Positions 52,879 through 64,000 of a stretch of DNA of 64,000 nucleotides are shown here, piece after piece; the stretch's first letter is position 1, and each line of letters begins with the position of its first letter. The notes below the pieces were generated by a model. The model saw nothing but the letters and a program-made list of their open reading frames with translations, was not told the DNA's origin and made no database searches. The stretch spans positions 22,842,139-22,906,138 of the forward strand of contig CM075769.1 of the NCBI GenBank assembly GCA_037974665.1, given 5' to 3'. This DNA is from Ehretia macrophylla. Taxonomy: Eukaryota > Streptophyta > Magnoliopsida > Boraginales > Ehretiaceae. The translations under genes and the position numbers were made by a program.

Positions 52879-55800
52879 ATGGATTCACAATGGAGGGAGA
52901 GAAGACTGTATCCAGCACTAGGCATTTTCAGCATACTCTTCCTCCTTTACCTCAACTTCAATGACCAACTCAACTTATCATTTCCCATCATTTTATGGCA
53001 GCCTAAGATGGCCTTTGCGGGTGTGAACCATACTAGCTTTGTGATCATGGATGATGATAACTTAACACAAGAGCCATCATCATCATCAATGAAACAAATG
53101 TATGTTAATGGATGGAATTCTTATTGGTTGATGGAGGAGAGTGTGTGGGGCCCTTCTAGATATAGGGTCTCTGAGATGCTCAAGAGAGGAGCTGCAATGG
53201 GCTTGACTGTTTGCAGGACTTGGGCTTTCAACGATGGTTCTGGACCAAATGCTCTTCAGATCAAACCAGGGGTCTTCAATGAAAAAGTCTTCAAGGTCCT
53301 TTTAGTTTTCTGCTTTTTTTTTTAATTTCATTATTTTTCAATTATCAAAGAATTTTATTTTTCTTATTAATCAATGATCTTTTCTTGATAACTTATTCAA
53401 TGTTGATATCACTATATGTGAATTCTTGATACTTGATAAACTGTTGAGACTAGACGAACTTAGAAAGTTAAAAGTTCTTATGTAATTGTTGTGTGTATAT
53501 ATGTTGAATCCAATATAAAATTTTATTCCTTGTCTGTCTAAATTCGTAATTCTACGTAGACACACACATATATGTACATTTTATTTTTTTATTTTTTGTC
53601 GTTTCGTTAGTTAGTTAGTTGGTTTAGTTTGACTTTACTAAACTTTGATGTTAATGTTGAGGATAGAAAGTCAAGGTTCTAAATAAATTGCGAAGCTTCC
53701 AAATGAGAAACCTAAGATGTTAATGTAGTGACATTAACAACTCTGAGTACACGAAACAGAAAAAAATAAAAAACTAGTTTGATTGAAAACAAGTTTTTGC
53801 CCATGACTTCTTTCCTCGTTCTGTCTTAGCGCAGAAACATATGGCTTTTCAATCCAAAACATATGAAATTCCACATGCTTTCATAACCATTTCATTCTTC
53901 CTATGTGTCATAATCTTCATGCGACGTATGTATTTAGCTTGATTAAACCTCAGAAGAATTATTGATTATGTTTTTCAAGTTTTGTGTAACTCTAATAATA
54001 TTCAATTCTTTCGATTTTTCAGGGATTAGATTATGTAATAGTTGAGGCAAGGAAACATAGTATAAGATTAATTCTGAGTCTTGTCAACAACTTAGATGCA
54101 TTTGGAGGCAAAGCTCAGTATGTTAGGTGGGCAGAGGAAGCTGGAATTGATGTCTCTTCATCAAATGATTCATTTTTCTCCCATCCAGTCGTAAAGGACT
54201 ATTATAAAGCTTATGTGAAGGTACCTCTCAACCTGCCATGCTAAATTTTATTGTTTACTCGTGATATTCTATTGAAATGTTCAATCTTCTCATTGTATCC
54301 CCTTCCATTTCAAGTTACAATCATTTTGTTTTGAGAAAGCTTCTCTAATAACTTTTAATGTATTGCTATAGCTTTTAACTGGAATTGATTTCTGGCTAGC
54401 AAGGTCATTCAATTTACTTTAGGCAATAATATTAAAGCAATGAGCTTGTTGTGTTGCTTGCTGTTGTTGATGAACATATGTCTGACTGTAAGACTTCCGG
54501 TCTGAGATGACAATGTGTAAATCATGGAAGGGATGCTTCAGAACTAGAACCATTTGCCCCGGTCAATGAACAAAAACTAAGCTTAGAGATTGACATTATT
54601 TGCTTTTCTTACTACTTTGTTCTGACAAGGGGCATATTGGAAGGATAGAAATATTCTCATTCATGTCAGGTGGAGAAACATTCTCATTGATGTCAGGTGG
54701 ACATTCTTACAAGAGAAGCTTGTGACTACTTATTCAGTAATAATTCCTTAGCTGATGATGATTGTGTTTTACCAAATCTATAACAATCCTCTTAGATAAA
54801 ATCATTACTGACCAATTTGGTCTTTTAGGTGATCAGAATTTAGCTGCAATATCTTCCTGAAATTCTTACCAAGTAAAACATTTTCCCACTCTCATTGTGT
54901 CAGCTTTTGATGGCATGTGTAGTAGTCAATGTTCCTAACATGCCCCCTAGCTCGGAAACATATTGAGATCTTCGAATTCAGCATTAAAATAGATCCTAGC
55001 AGAATTTCTAGTTTTTCCTGTTTCTGTATGGTGGTCTATTTTGTAATTTTCTTGATCTTGTTAATCAGGCAAGTTCTAAAAGTCAATTCCACCACACCTT
55101 TTTATACTCCTGCAAACAAAGAGAAACGAGAAAAAGTAGGAAGTCCTTGTTTCAATTAAGATGGAGATTATGCAGTTTAAGATAGTAACTGAAAGGGATA
55201 TATAAAAAGCAGTTCTTCTTCTAGGTAACATATTCCCAGGATTGAGTTGTGAGTACTAAATTAATCAACCTGTATCTAGTGTTCTTGGCTGCATCTATAG
55301 ACATTTTTATTTTAATCTACTCATAGATTTCTCTTCTGGATAGTACAGGCAATTGTGACCAGAAAGAATTCATTAAGTGGGGTTAAATACTCGGATGAAT
55401 CGGCTATATTTGCTTGGGAGCTCATAAACGAACCCCGCTGCGAATCAAGTTCATCTGCTCCTGCCCTTCAGGTGATAATTTATTCTCTTTCTATTTGAAC
55501 ACTTTCTTTGCATATTGGTGCAAACACATGTAGTCATTATGACCTGTTCCATGCTGCTTGTAGAATTTCTAGATAAGATAATAACCAAACACAAAAACAT
55601 ATTTGATTAGTTATTCTTAGATATTCTGTTTTCGCAAACAGTTTAAGAGGAAACAGAATTTTGCAGATATCTCAATGATGTTTTTTTATTTGTATTTTCC
55701 TTACCTTTATTGGAGTTTAACGTTGTTACTGGTGCACAGGCTTGGATCTCAGAGATGGCTGCATATGTTAAAAGTTTGGATCGGAAACATCTAGTGACTG

Positions 55801-56737
55801 TTGGGCTTGAAGGCTTTTATGGTCTAAGAGCAACTCAAAACTCCAAAGCAAATCCAGGACAGTGGGCAGCATCACTTGGATCAGACTTTGTAGAGAATTC
55901 AGCGATTGAAAACATAGATTTTGCTTCAGTTCATGCTTATCCACATAGTTGGTTAGTGCTGCTCTTTGACTCTGATCTAAAATGTAGATGGAAGGTAGAA
56001 AAAAATTTAAAAAAAAACGTGTAAGTGATTCTCGGTTGCCACTAATTCAGGCGTATGCAAACTTACACCTGATTCACTGCATGGAAGTATAAAATCCACA
56101 CTGAGGATTGTTAAAGTTTACTTTATGGAAGGAGCTAAGAGTTTAAGACTTTCGGCTGGTTGATTTTTTATTTAACTCTCAACATCAAATCCCTTAAATG
56201 AGTCTTGACTCCAAATAAGACTAATTAGAACTTAGATGCTTCAAGGTTTTACAAGAAGGAAAATGTTTTGCATTCTGATATACTTATGCAATTGAATTGA
56301 AGACCATGAATTATATGTGCAGGATCCCAAGAGCTGATTTAGATGCAAAAGTGAATTATCTTTCACATTGGGTTGATGCTCACATAAATGATGCTGAGAA
56401 TCTCCTTAAGAAGCCAGTTCTCTTTACAGAAGTTGGTTCACCTTTGATTGTGAAGAGAGAAGGACATTATGACAGAGATGTTATTTTGAAAACAGTCTAT
56501 GATAAAATTTTTAAGTCTGCAGAGAAGAGGGGAGCTGGCGGAGGAGCCTTAATTTGGCAATTATTGGTCGAAGGAATGGAGAGATATGGTGATCAGTTTT
56601 CTTTTGTGGCCTGGAAGCATCCTTCAACATATGAACTGATTATAGAACAATCGTGCAGGTTAAGAAAATTGTACTTTCAAGGCCTGCCAAAGAAGAAGTT
56701 TCATCTTCCAGATATTTGCTATACTAAAGGTTCCTAG
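52879..56737 (+). CDS. Mannan endo-1,4-beta-mannosidase (GH5), membrane-anchored, 5 exons
   Basis: Hydrolyses internal beta-1,4 links in wall mannans. Exons: 52879-53295, 54023-54220, 55349-55471, 55740-55951, 56323-56737; 1365 nt (454 aa plus stop), all GT-AG. The start is the ATG in CAAACATGG. A hydrophobic stretch at about residues 11-25 ([15 protein letters not shown]) after a basic N-terminus should act as a signal anchor, as in the MAN2-type plant enzymes, rather than a cleaved signal. Family motifs in order: [63 protein letters not shown] (acid/base Glu233), [28 protein letters not shown] (nucleophile Glu353), IWQLLVEGM. Most plant enzymes have FTEFG where this has FTEVG. The frame is intact. 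Which MAN paralogue it is cannot be settled by eye. Confidence 0.94.
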
Positions 56738-57608
56738 AAACTTGATTAATTTTTGTTTCAAAGTGAGCTGGAGTTTTACAAGTAAGTCGAGCTTTAAGGT
56801 GAATCTAATGTCTCTCTTAAGTCGGGGAAAAGGAAATAGAATTATAAATTTCAAAATTCTGGCCTGGGAATACGAGAAGCCCTTTATGTCAGTCACAGAT
56901 TTGTAACTTATGAAATTTGAAGATCAAGTCCACAGTCATACTTGTTCAACCTACCAAAGTTCGTTCAAGGTATACAGGTACTTGTACATATATAACACAA
57001 TGTGTAGCAAAATCATGTGATGTACACATATCCAAACAAAGAGAAAGTTGTTATAGTAATTTCTTTTCAGCTTGATTTAGCTGTTCCTATTCAATTCTTG
57101 CAACTGTTTATGCTATTGATCTTTTTTCTTTAGATTCTTCGTGCTTTTCAATAATTTCTCTTAAACTGATCGCCTGTAACGGAGGATATCAATGATTTCA
57201 TGTTTCTATCACCTTTCGTGTTATAAATTAATGAATTATTACAGGACAAAGTGAACAAGTCATCAAAGAGAAAATTGTAATTATGTGGCTGTATTTATCA
57301 AGTTATGGTAAGTGGCGAACGAATAGAAAGAAGTTCACTCACAACTGAGAAACTAATTATAATGACATATTTAGGTGAAAATGTTAACTAAACCAGCCTA
57401 CCGGATTCTCAACTCGATTGAGCAGTTGCATTTGCAGTGCGACAAGCACTTTTTTTGCAATCGGGAAGCCACCATTACAATCACGTTTCCTGATGCATCA
57501 CGCATTAATTTCTATCATTTTTCCTTTCTCTATTTTAGACCTCTGCAAGCAGATCAGCCAATAATGGATTACACTTTACTGCAATTTCCTTATTATGTTC
57601 CTTTCTTC
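56738..57608. other. Convergent intergenic spacer
   Basis: About 870 bp between the stop codons of the mannanase (+) and the acyltransferase (-). It should hold both 3' UTRs. A plus-strand open frame at 57375-57767 runs antisense into the acyltransferase 3' end and looks non-coding. Confidence 0.55.
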
Positions 57609-58661
57609 CTAAAGAAAAGGACAGGTAAAATTACTTGGGCTGACGAGACGATGATTCTTCACAAACTCTATGAAAGCAAGAGTCTCGGTACATCCTTTGA
57701 CATCGGCCTTCCCTCTCAGAAATGGTGGAAAAAACAACCAAAAACTGGTAATCACCACAAACCCTAATGTCAAAGGCCTTGACAAAATGCTTGGCGGACA
57801 AAACTTTCCTTTTGAGACTTTCTTGATGCCAATTTCCATAGCCAAGGCAATCCCATGTACAAGAAAGAAACACATCACCTCTCCACTAGGTTTCAATCGT
57901 CCTATGTTATAGAAAACCAGCTCATGCATCACTCCAGACACTATAAATGTTACTAGTATAGCTGGGAGCGGGGCCCACTTTTGCGACATCACTCTGGAGG
58001 CAAATGATCGGACTGGGTCGTATACAGTTGCACGAAGAATATTTGATACCATAAGGTTCCACCTTCTTCCCCAGAAATCTTGAAGTGATGTAGCCAGATA
58101 AGGTTCATCAAATTGTGCTTCGAGCTCTACATGAGCCAAGGCTCGAACAAGAGTAGCAATCGCGGCTAGTAAAATCTCTAGCGAAAGGTATATATGGAAG
58201 CCATAGAGCAACAATATGATTTTTGGATGCATATATGCTTTGTATATGTATAGACATATCAAAATGGCTTGAAGCACAATCTTGGTAACATAATTTAGAG
58301 GTGACTTGTATCCTTTCTCAACAGTTTTATGAGTTTGTCTAACCTTGATAGGGAAACAAGCTAAAGCAATGAAAAGTAACAAGGGGATGGGTTCGTTGGA
58401 TGCCAAAGGGCCTTTACCAAAGGCAAATAAGAGGATTTTGAAATTGGCAAGCCATGCTATGAAGGAACATGTCGTGCCACCAAGATGGATGGTGGTGAGT
58501 TTCAGAGGAAGGTAAAAGAAGAGACATACTATTGGAAGTATAGCCAGAGATCTGGCATTGCCTTTGGGAAAAGATTTCCCTACTGTGTGACAGTAGCATA
58601 GAGATGCTATGATTGTAGTCCAGACCACAATGAAGTTGTTAGTCTCGCCTTCCATTCTCAT
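57609..58661 (-). CDS. Long-chain-alcohol O-fatty-acyltransferase (wax synthase, MBOAT family)
   Basis: Plant wax synthases of this family join a fatty acyl-CoA to a long-chain alcohol, making wax esters in the ER membrane. The single exon gives 350 aa, the usual length for the plant family. It is rich in hydrophobic segments (for example residues 11-25, 39-55, 91-105, 124-141, 147-175, 231-246, 262-278, 297-313), as expected for a polytopic protein. Diagnostic motifs are DFWGRRWNLMV (from residue 195), TVYDPVRS and VSGVMHELVFY, in which His246 is the conserved MBOAT His. The start MRMEGE has a second Met two codons in; both are plausible. No breaks are seen. It is convergent with the mannanase. 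Substrate range is unknown. Confidence 0.93.
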   Translation of the reverse strand: MRMEGETNNFIVVWTTIIASLCYCHTVGKSFPKGNARSLAILPIVCLFFYLPLKLTTIHLGGTTCSFIAWLANFKILLFAFGKGPLASNEPIPLLLFIALACFPIKVRQTHKTVEKGYKSPLNYVTKIVLQAILICLYIYKAYMHPKIILLLYGFHIYLSLEILLAAIATLVRALAHVELEAQFDEPYLATSLQDFWGRRWNLMVSNILRATVYDPVRSFASRVMSQKWAPLPAILVTFIVSGVMHELVFYNIGRLKPSGEVMCFFLVHGIALAMEIGIKKVSKGKFCPPSILSRPLTLGFVVITSFWLFFPPFLRGKADVKGCTETLAFIEFVKNHRLVSPSNFTCPFL

Positions 58662-58929
58662 CCTTGCTTTGGGAATTCAGAGCAGCTCTATACACATATG
58701 TATAGCACTGCTAGTGACTATTTTTTTACTTCAACCACAAAAAGGAAAAAAGAGAAAAGATTTGCCAGTGGAAAAAGAAGGTTTGCTAGTGATGGAATCA
58801 TTACTAATTGATATGTTTGACAAAACGTAGGAATAGCAAACAATCAATCAATGCATGCCAGAAAGGAAATTGACAAGGTCTAATCCAACAATTGCTTATT
58901 TGTTTAGGTAGTAATCAATAATTGTTATA
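58662..58929 (-). promoter_or_regulatory. Upstream region of the wax-synthase-like gene
   Basis: Non-coding interval between the start codon and a copia element. It should contain promoter and leader. No specific motif is certain. Confidence 0.35.
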
Positions 58930-59290
58930 AAATTTGCTACATTTTTTTTATGCTACTTGGAGGACATTGACCTAAAGGTTACATTTGGAGATTACACTGT
59001 GCCACTTGGAGGACATGCAGATGAAGTTATACTTGAAAGTTAATCAACGCCACCACTTGAAGGATAAGTAGATAAAGGTTACCCTTAGAAGCTACGTACA
59101 TTATGACACTTGGTAGACATGCACAAGTAATGGTGTTGCCTATATATTGGAGCTTTTACATTGTAATATAACATCAAGGAAGAGATCAATACATATTCAA
59201 TAAATATCAATCATTAGTCTCTCTTTCTCTCTTATCTCTCTCTTTACTTTATATTTCCTTTTGGCTCTTAGTTTTCTAACACGTTATTGG
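58930..59290 (+). mobile_element. Copia (Ale/Retrofit-like) LTR with downstream primer region
   Basis: The sequence ends with TTAGTTTTCTAACACGTTATTGGCACGAG, close to the AACACGTTATCAGCACGA that follows the LTR in Ale/Retrofit-type copia elements. Before it are a TATA-like CTATATATTGG (about 59140-59150) and CT-rich leader sequence. The stretch 58955-59110 contains three to four decayed repeats of ACTTGGAGGACATG...GTTA(C/T)A. The left boundary is approximate. Confidence 0.6.
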
Positions 59291-59384
59291 CACGAGTTTC
59301 TACTTCCTTCAATTTATAAGGTGTTTCTAATGGTACAAATAATTCTTCTTTTATTTCCAACTATATTTTGATTCTATTTCACAG

Positions 59385-59760
59385 ATTGAAAATGAAAAAT
59401 AATACCATTAATGATATTGATATCTCAAGCAAGAATTACTAATTTTGGGTTCTTGATACTAAAAACCACCTCGAAGGAAAGAATTTTGAGGAAAATAATT
59501 AAGGAAGAAAATAATGCATCCCAACAAGATTACGAAAAACAAATGTTTTCCTTCATCTCCATATCCTTGAAGAATTAAAAGCTGAGTATCTTATGGTTAA
59601 AAGTACTTGATGAACTTTGATGAAAAATCACCACTTATACCCAATTGCTAATAGATATATAATTTACGTGGAAGTGGCCCTGAACCACATCATAGTTGTG
59701 GCTATGGTCGAAATAATTCATGGTCCTATAGTGCCTCCATATTTGTAATGGCTTGGCTAG
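59385..59760 (+). pseudogene. Copia gag remnant (Ale/Retrofit-like)
   Basis: Plus-strand frames give SSKNYLFWVLDTKNHLEGKNF, then a degraded helical region ending LEELKAEYLMVK, then GPEPHHSCGYGRNNSW. This order matches gag of Ale/Retrofit elements (GKNYLSWVLDAEIHL, then LKNEYLTVKDP, then the Gly/Arg-rich region before the zinc knuckle). Stops and a large deletion are present. Confidence 0.6.
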
Positions 59761-59879
59761 GGGCTAGAGTAAAGCTCGAAAAAAATTTAAAATTTGCTCG
59801 CAATGTGTTGCACCTCACAACTATGCAAAGGAAAAAAATATTCTTTTGATATTCTCTAACATTCTACTTTTTTTTAATC

Positions 59880-61203
59880 TAGCTCTAGCAATTTGTGGGA
59901 ATTGTTTTCTTAGAGAAAGAGAGACCCACGATGATGAAGGAGAAATAGGCCAGGAATCTTGTGCTAGGTAGGGTCCTTAGGCATAGAAGATAGCTAAGAT
60001 TTTTGGACTCTTATATCGCTTAAGAGATCCTAATCCTATCTTCTTTTCCAAACCCACTTAGGTAACAAGTTGAATTGTCATCCAATCTCCCACACGACAA
60101 CATGCCTAGGTCAACCATGACATAGCTACAAACTAGAATAGAAAGAAGTTAGAATAGGGCCAAGACATATTTGCCCTAGCTCTTAAAATGACCGAAATGC
60201 CCTCACTAATCCCTTAGATACATTAAGACCATTTTAACTTTAAGTCATTCCATTAAAGAGTTATGATTGCACTCCAAGACGAATATTTTATCTAACATGA
60301 GCTTATTGTACAAAGGATAACCCTTATCTTTAACCTACAAAGCAAAATTATCAAAACGCTCGGTTATATAACATCTACAATCAAGATGGCTCTTTTAACT
60401 TGTACTGCCAACTTGCTTGATTGCATCTTTTCTTTGGACCTCTAATCCATAAATTAACCAACATCTCAAACATTATACTTATTTTTGGGAATGACCCACA
60501 AGTCTAATATTCGTTATAGCTCCAATTAGCTATACCACTAAGAGCTTAGTTTTGGATGATCAAGCGGATAATCCTAAGGGGGTGATCATTCTATCATATG
60601 ATGACATAGAATCTTTATTGCATATGTATATCCCACTTGATCAAATTCATGTGTCCAACATACAAATCTCTTAACTCATGACTTGGGGCTCACCCATATT
60701 ATATCAAAACACATATTCATGACTTTACCAGTTCATACACACGTATACTCAAGATTAAGAGCAGTTATCACTTTGTATTAATATGAGTTATGATATCTCT
60801 AAGTGATATTACAGTTCCCGCGTTCATACTTATAATGGTCACGTTCAATGCATGACACATGTACTAGTGAGACAAGTCTAGAAAGTCCAACAACCAAAGT
60901 AGGTTGCCCTATATATTATGAGACTTTCTCGTTATAACCTTATCCCAGTGAATTCCAACTTCACCATTTATTCATGAAGAAAGATTATGATTCAAGTAAT
61001 CATAACTTAGACCTTATGTATGTTACCCCTGTGCACCTTAGTCACTTACTTAAGTCAAAAACCCTATACACAAATGCATATGTTAAAGATAAGAAATGAT
61101 CATATTAAACAAAGATATGACATTATATAAACCATATATATATATTCATTACATGAAATGTACTACTGCTAGTAGTCTTTAGGCCATACATAAATCCTAA
61201 ACA
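59880..61203 (-). mobile_element. Copia family A LTR, fourth copy
   Basis: The right edge ATAAATCCTAAACA (61203) and the inner blocks (60230-61200) follow the same order as 25640-26604 and 1930-2783, such as ACTCAAGATTAAGAGCA and the TCCAATGCATG(A/C)-type block. The left part is diverged or truncated. Orientation is minus. Confidence 0.65.
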
Positions 61204-61560
61204 AACTCCCAATCGCACTAAAGATCACTATCGCCTAACCTAATGCCAATAGACTCTACATGAGATATAAAGACCTTCTTTGTAAAGGTCTTAGTAAATG
61301 GGTCACTGAGTTATTGGCTAAGGCAATATGCTCTACCAGTATTTCTTCTCTCTAGATGAAATCTCAGATCAAGTTGTATTTTCTCTTTATATGTTTGCCT
61401 TTTCAGTGGTTTCTCGGTTCTTTACACTATGCTATGACACCACCAATGTCAAATACATGACAATGGGTTTTTTAATTACTGAGAGCACATCCAAATCCAA
61501 TAGGAACCTTTTGAGCTATACAACTTCTTTAGTTGCCTCTTATGCCACCTGATAGTTGAA
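61204..61560 (-). pseudogene. Copia RNase H remnant next to the fourth LTR copy
   Basis: Right of the LTR edge, a polypurine-type complement and a GCACTAAAGATCACTATCGCC block match 26605-26650. Then the minus strand encodes EATKEVV, stop, LKRFLLDLDVLSV and KKPIVMY, the copia RNase H segment with stops. So the adjacent LTR is a 3' LTR. Confidence 0.65.
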
Positions 61561-62109
61561 ATCAAGGTATGACTAAAAATGTGCCAAAATACAACTACTT
61601 GTTTCAAGCTTTATTACTCACAAGTGCACGAGATTGGTTGAAGTGTATATGTGATACTAGCAGGTCAATCTCCACATGAAGGCTCCTAAGTGATCTAGTT
61701 GTGTATTCATGTGAAAAGTGGCTTAAAGACATGAAAAGAAAGGAAATCTGATTGATATTGTGGTTGATTAAACTAAGACTTAATTTGAAATTGAGCTAGC
61801 TAATTTTAATTAATGTAGCAAAGAAAAAAAATTAAAAATAGTTAATTCTAAACTAAAAGAAAGGGGTCAAATTCTATAATTGGAAGAAAATGGAGTCGAG
61901 TTAGGTCTAACTCTTCAAACCATGCCTACAATATTTTATTTAAGCCTAGATTTAAGTAGTCAAACTACTCACCTTGTGAGTCTTTCTTCTCCCAAAAATG
62001 TTCTAAGCTTAATTGCTAATATGAGTGTCGGTAGGTTATGGAGTGCCTGTGTCAAGGGCACAAGTGTATTCCCTTACGCTTTGATAAAGTAAAAGATCCT
62101 GGATAGAAT
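61561..62109. other. Unassigned repeat-derived spacer
   Basis: It contains ACTCACAAGTGCACGAGATT near 61616, like the block at 28909, and otherwise AT-rich sequence. The short plus-strand frame at 61880-62092 has no recognisable product. Confidence 0.4.
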
Positions 62110-62859
62110 TGTCACGCCCCGGCCCCGGCCCAACCCTACCTAAGACCAAGTTCGGACTTGATGGAACTCATACATAATAATCACCTATACCAAGACTACA
62201 TTTAACAAATAATAGAGGCAACACAAATTAACCTAGACATTTAACAAGTAATAGAGTTTACATAAACCATATGGAGTTTTGACACTAAATAAACCAAAAT
62301 AGATACATTGTTTACAAAATGGACTCCAACTAGAAACCCAAGCCTTTTATGTTACAACAAAAGTCCATGAACCAACATTTAATACATATGCAAAAAGAGT
62401 CTTTCCATTATAACATAAACTACATAACTACATTAAACAACATATACAACATCCAAAGCAAGATAAGCAAAACATCACTTTCATTCCTCTTGTGGCACGA
62501 TCTCAATCTCGGCCTCATCTGAAATGTTCGTAAAACAGGGTAAGCTAAACAAGCTTAGTGAAGGGGTGCACGGGAAGGTTTCAAAAAAGCATTAACCTAT
62601 AATCCATTTGAAAACATGCATTTGGAATAATATATAAACATTAAGTACTTAAGCATATAATTAACACAAGAAAACATTTTAACTATATAACCATTCAAGG
62701 AAGGATACGCAAATCATTGTTGATACTGTCACTTATACCACCATCATAAGCTCTACCACTTATCACTCCCGATAGGTGTACTCTGGATGTATACCGAAAC
62801 CTACGACCCAAACCCTATGGACTTTACCGTCCATGTGAGCGAGGGAATAGGACCATGGT
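62110..62859 (-). mobile_element. Partial long LTR in minus orientation
   Basis: The left edge TGTCACGCCCCGGCCCC resembles the edge of the solo LTR at 30105 (TGTCACGACCCC). It is read on the minus strand and ends, in this window, where another LTR begins at 62860. The rest is expected beyond the right border. Confidence 0.65.
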
Positions 62860-64000
62860 TGTAATAACCCGGACCCAGCATGTAGTAAACAGTGTCTATT
62901 TGCATATGTTTATGTATTATTTTAATTGATTGTGTGAGATTATGTGTTTATTTTAACTTTTGTAATTATTTAATAGTTTTACTTTTCTATTTCTTTTAAA
63001 ATCGCAACAAGCCTTTAATTAGTTCAAATAAAATGTTTAACCTAGTATTTATTATTTGAAAAATGTGGAATTACTTTATTATATCTAATAAATTAATTTT
63101 CATCATTTTAAAATGAGTCCTAAGCCCGGGATAAAAATTAAAGTATTTTATTTTGTAAAATCTACATTTTACCCTTATTGTATATTTATTTTTGGGCATA
63201 CGTTCATAATTTTTATTTTCATAGCACTTCAGGAGTGTTAGATATAAAAATATTTTGGATACCGTGTGAATAGTAACACTAGAACTACATTTTGGACTAT
63301 TAATTGAACTAGCTATACTTTGGTCCTTTTAGTAAGTTTCTTGCATTTTATTATAACAAACTAGAGCCCAAAACATGCCAAGCCCATAATTTTATCTTAC
63401 ATATACATATTTACACATAAAATACATCATGAAAATAACACAAAAATGGAAAAACCAACCTCCCAAACCCATTGGTCACCAAGGAAAAGAAAGAATGAAA
63501 ACTTTGATAAGGTTTTGAGAAATTGTATCATCCAAGCTATTTTGAGGAGAGTTCTAGCCATTCAAAGCCATGTATTAGCTTCTACAACCTATAATTGGTG
63601 AGGGTTTTGCATTGCATCTAACTTTGAAGTTTTGATTCCTAACTTTGAGTTTTAGATTTGTAGTATTATGGCTTTAACTTGTTAAATTGCTTCACAAAGT
63701 ATGTTTATATGGTGATAGAGACTTGATTTGTACAATTTGCTAGCTTGTTTGCATGAGAATTGAAATTGGGTATTTGAGGAAGAAGATGAATAGTAAAAAT
63801 ATGAATAGTAACCCTTGTGTTCTAGCTTAATTTAGTGTTATATAAGTGTGATTTAGGAGTTATTAGACCTAGTTTGGAGCCTTACATGGCTTGAAAATGC
63901 TTAGATTGCTTAATCTTTAAATTAAAGTAGGGTTCTTGTATTTAAATTGGGGATTTTGTGTAACCTTGCATTAAAGCTCGATTAAATATTATTTAGGCTC
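62860..64000 (+). mobile_element. Long LTR, 5' part, running off the window
   Basis: Starts TGTAATAACCCGGACC within the minus-strand LTR. Blocks at 63110-63400 (AAGCCCGGGATAAAAATT and TTTCTTGCATTTTATTATAA) resemble 35485-35700. The end lies outside the window, so solo LTR and full element cannot be told apart. Confidence 0.65.

Noticed and set aside
57375..57767. 130-residue plus-strand open frame in the convergent spacer
   Set aside because: It overlaps the acyltransferase 3' end in antisense, lacks family motifs, and its openness in the overlap is explained by the real gene.

Overview
The window is nuclear DNA from a flowering plant, most likely a eudicot. It has short exons split by AT-rich introns, plant-specific gene families, and dense nested plant retrotransposons. 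I cannot name the species. Four host genes are visible, and most of the remaining 64 kb is mobile-element sequence.

Host genes. (1) Fumarylacetoacetase (FAH; tyrosine breakdown) on the + strand at 5505-13462: 14 exons, 420 codons, frame intact through every splice junction. Its second intron is swollen by a decayed Ty3-gypsy element. (2) A BAG5-type co-chaperone regulator with an IQ motif on the + strand at 14540-17006: two exons joined by a GC-AG intron that carries a LINE fragment. FAH and BAG5 are also adjacent in Arabidopsis (At1g12050 and At1g12060), so this looks like conserved microsynteny. (3) A GH5 endo-beta-mannanase with an N-terminal membrane anchor on the + strand at 52879-56737: five exons, 454 codons. 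(4) A single-exon wax-synthase-type (MBOAT) acyltransferase on the - strand at 57609-58661, convergent with the mannanase.

Mobile DNA, left to right. 1-2783: 5' end of a Ty1-copia element on the - strand (leader, primer-binding site, 2.5-kb LTR). 2913-3366 and 4781-5166: palindromic MITE-like elements, with a second copia remnant between them (3475-4770). 6663-9549: gypsy remnant inside FAH. 18597-19063: another palindromic MITE. 20165-20560: decayed RNase H pseudogene. 21128-24781: CACTA transposase pseudogene, split by a 2.34-kb solo LTR (21781-24121) and cut off by a copia insertion (24782 to about 28860). About 28870-35400: - strand gypsy remnant with an integrase fragment, containing a 2.25-kb solo LTR flanked by TTCAG duplications (30105-32354). 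About 35400-38520: another long LTR. 38590-39074: a G-rich MITE-like element. 39592 to about 52700: a hAT-family transposon split by a complete 9.7-kb Tekay/Del-type chromovirus (41304-51030; ATTGT target duplication, two 2.4-kb LTRs, PBS, PPT, chromodomain). 58930-59760: Ale/Retrofit-type copia start. 59880-61560: a fourth copy of the first copia family. 62110-64000: one long LTR inserted into another.

I found no exotic new system. The most informative content is the nested-insertion stratigraphy, where target-site duplications and reading frames agree exactly, together with the FAH-BAG5 pair, the GC-AG intron, and several unexplained palindromic or repeat structures.
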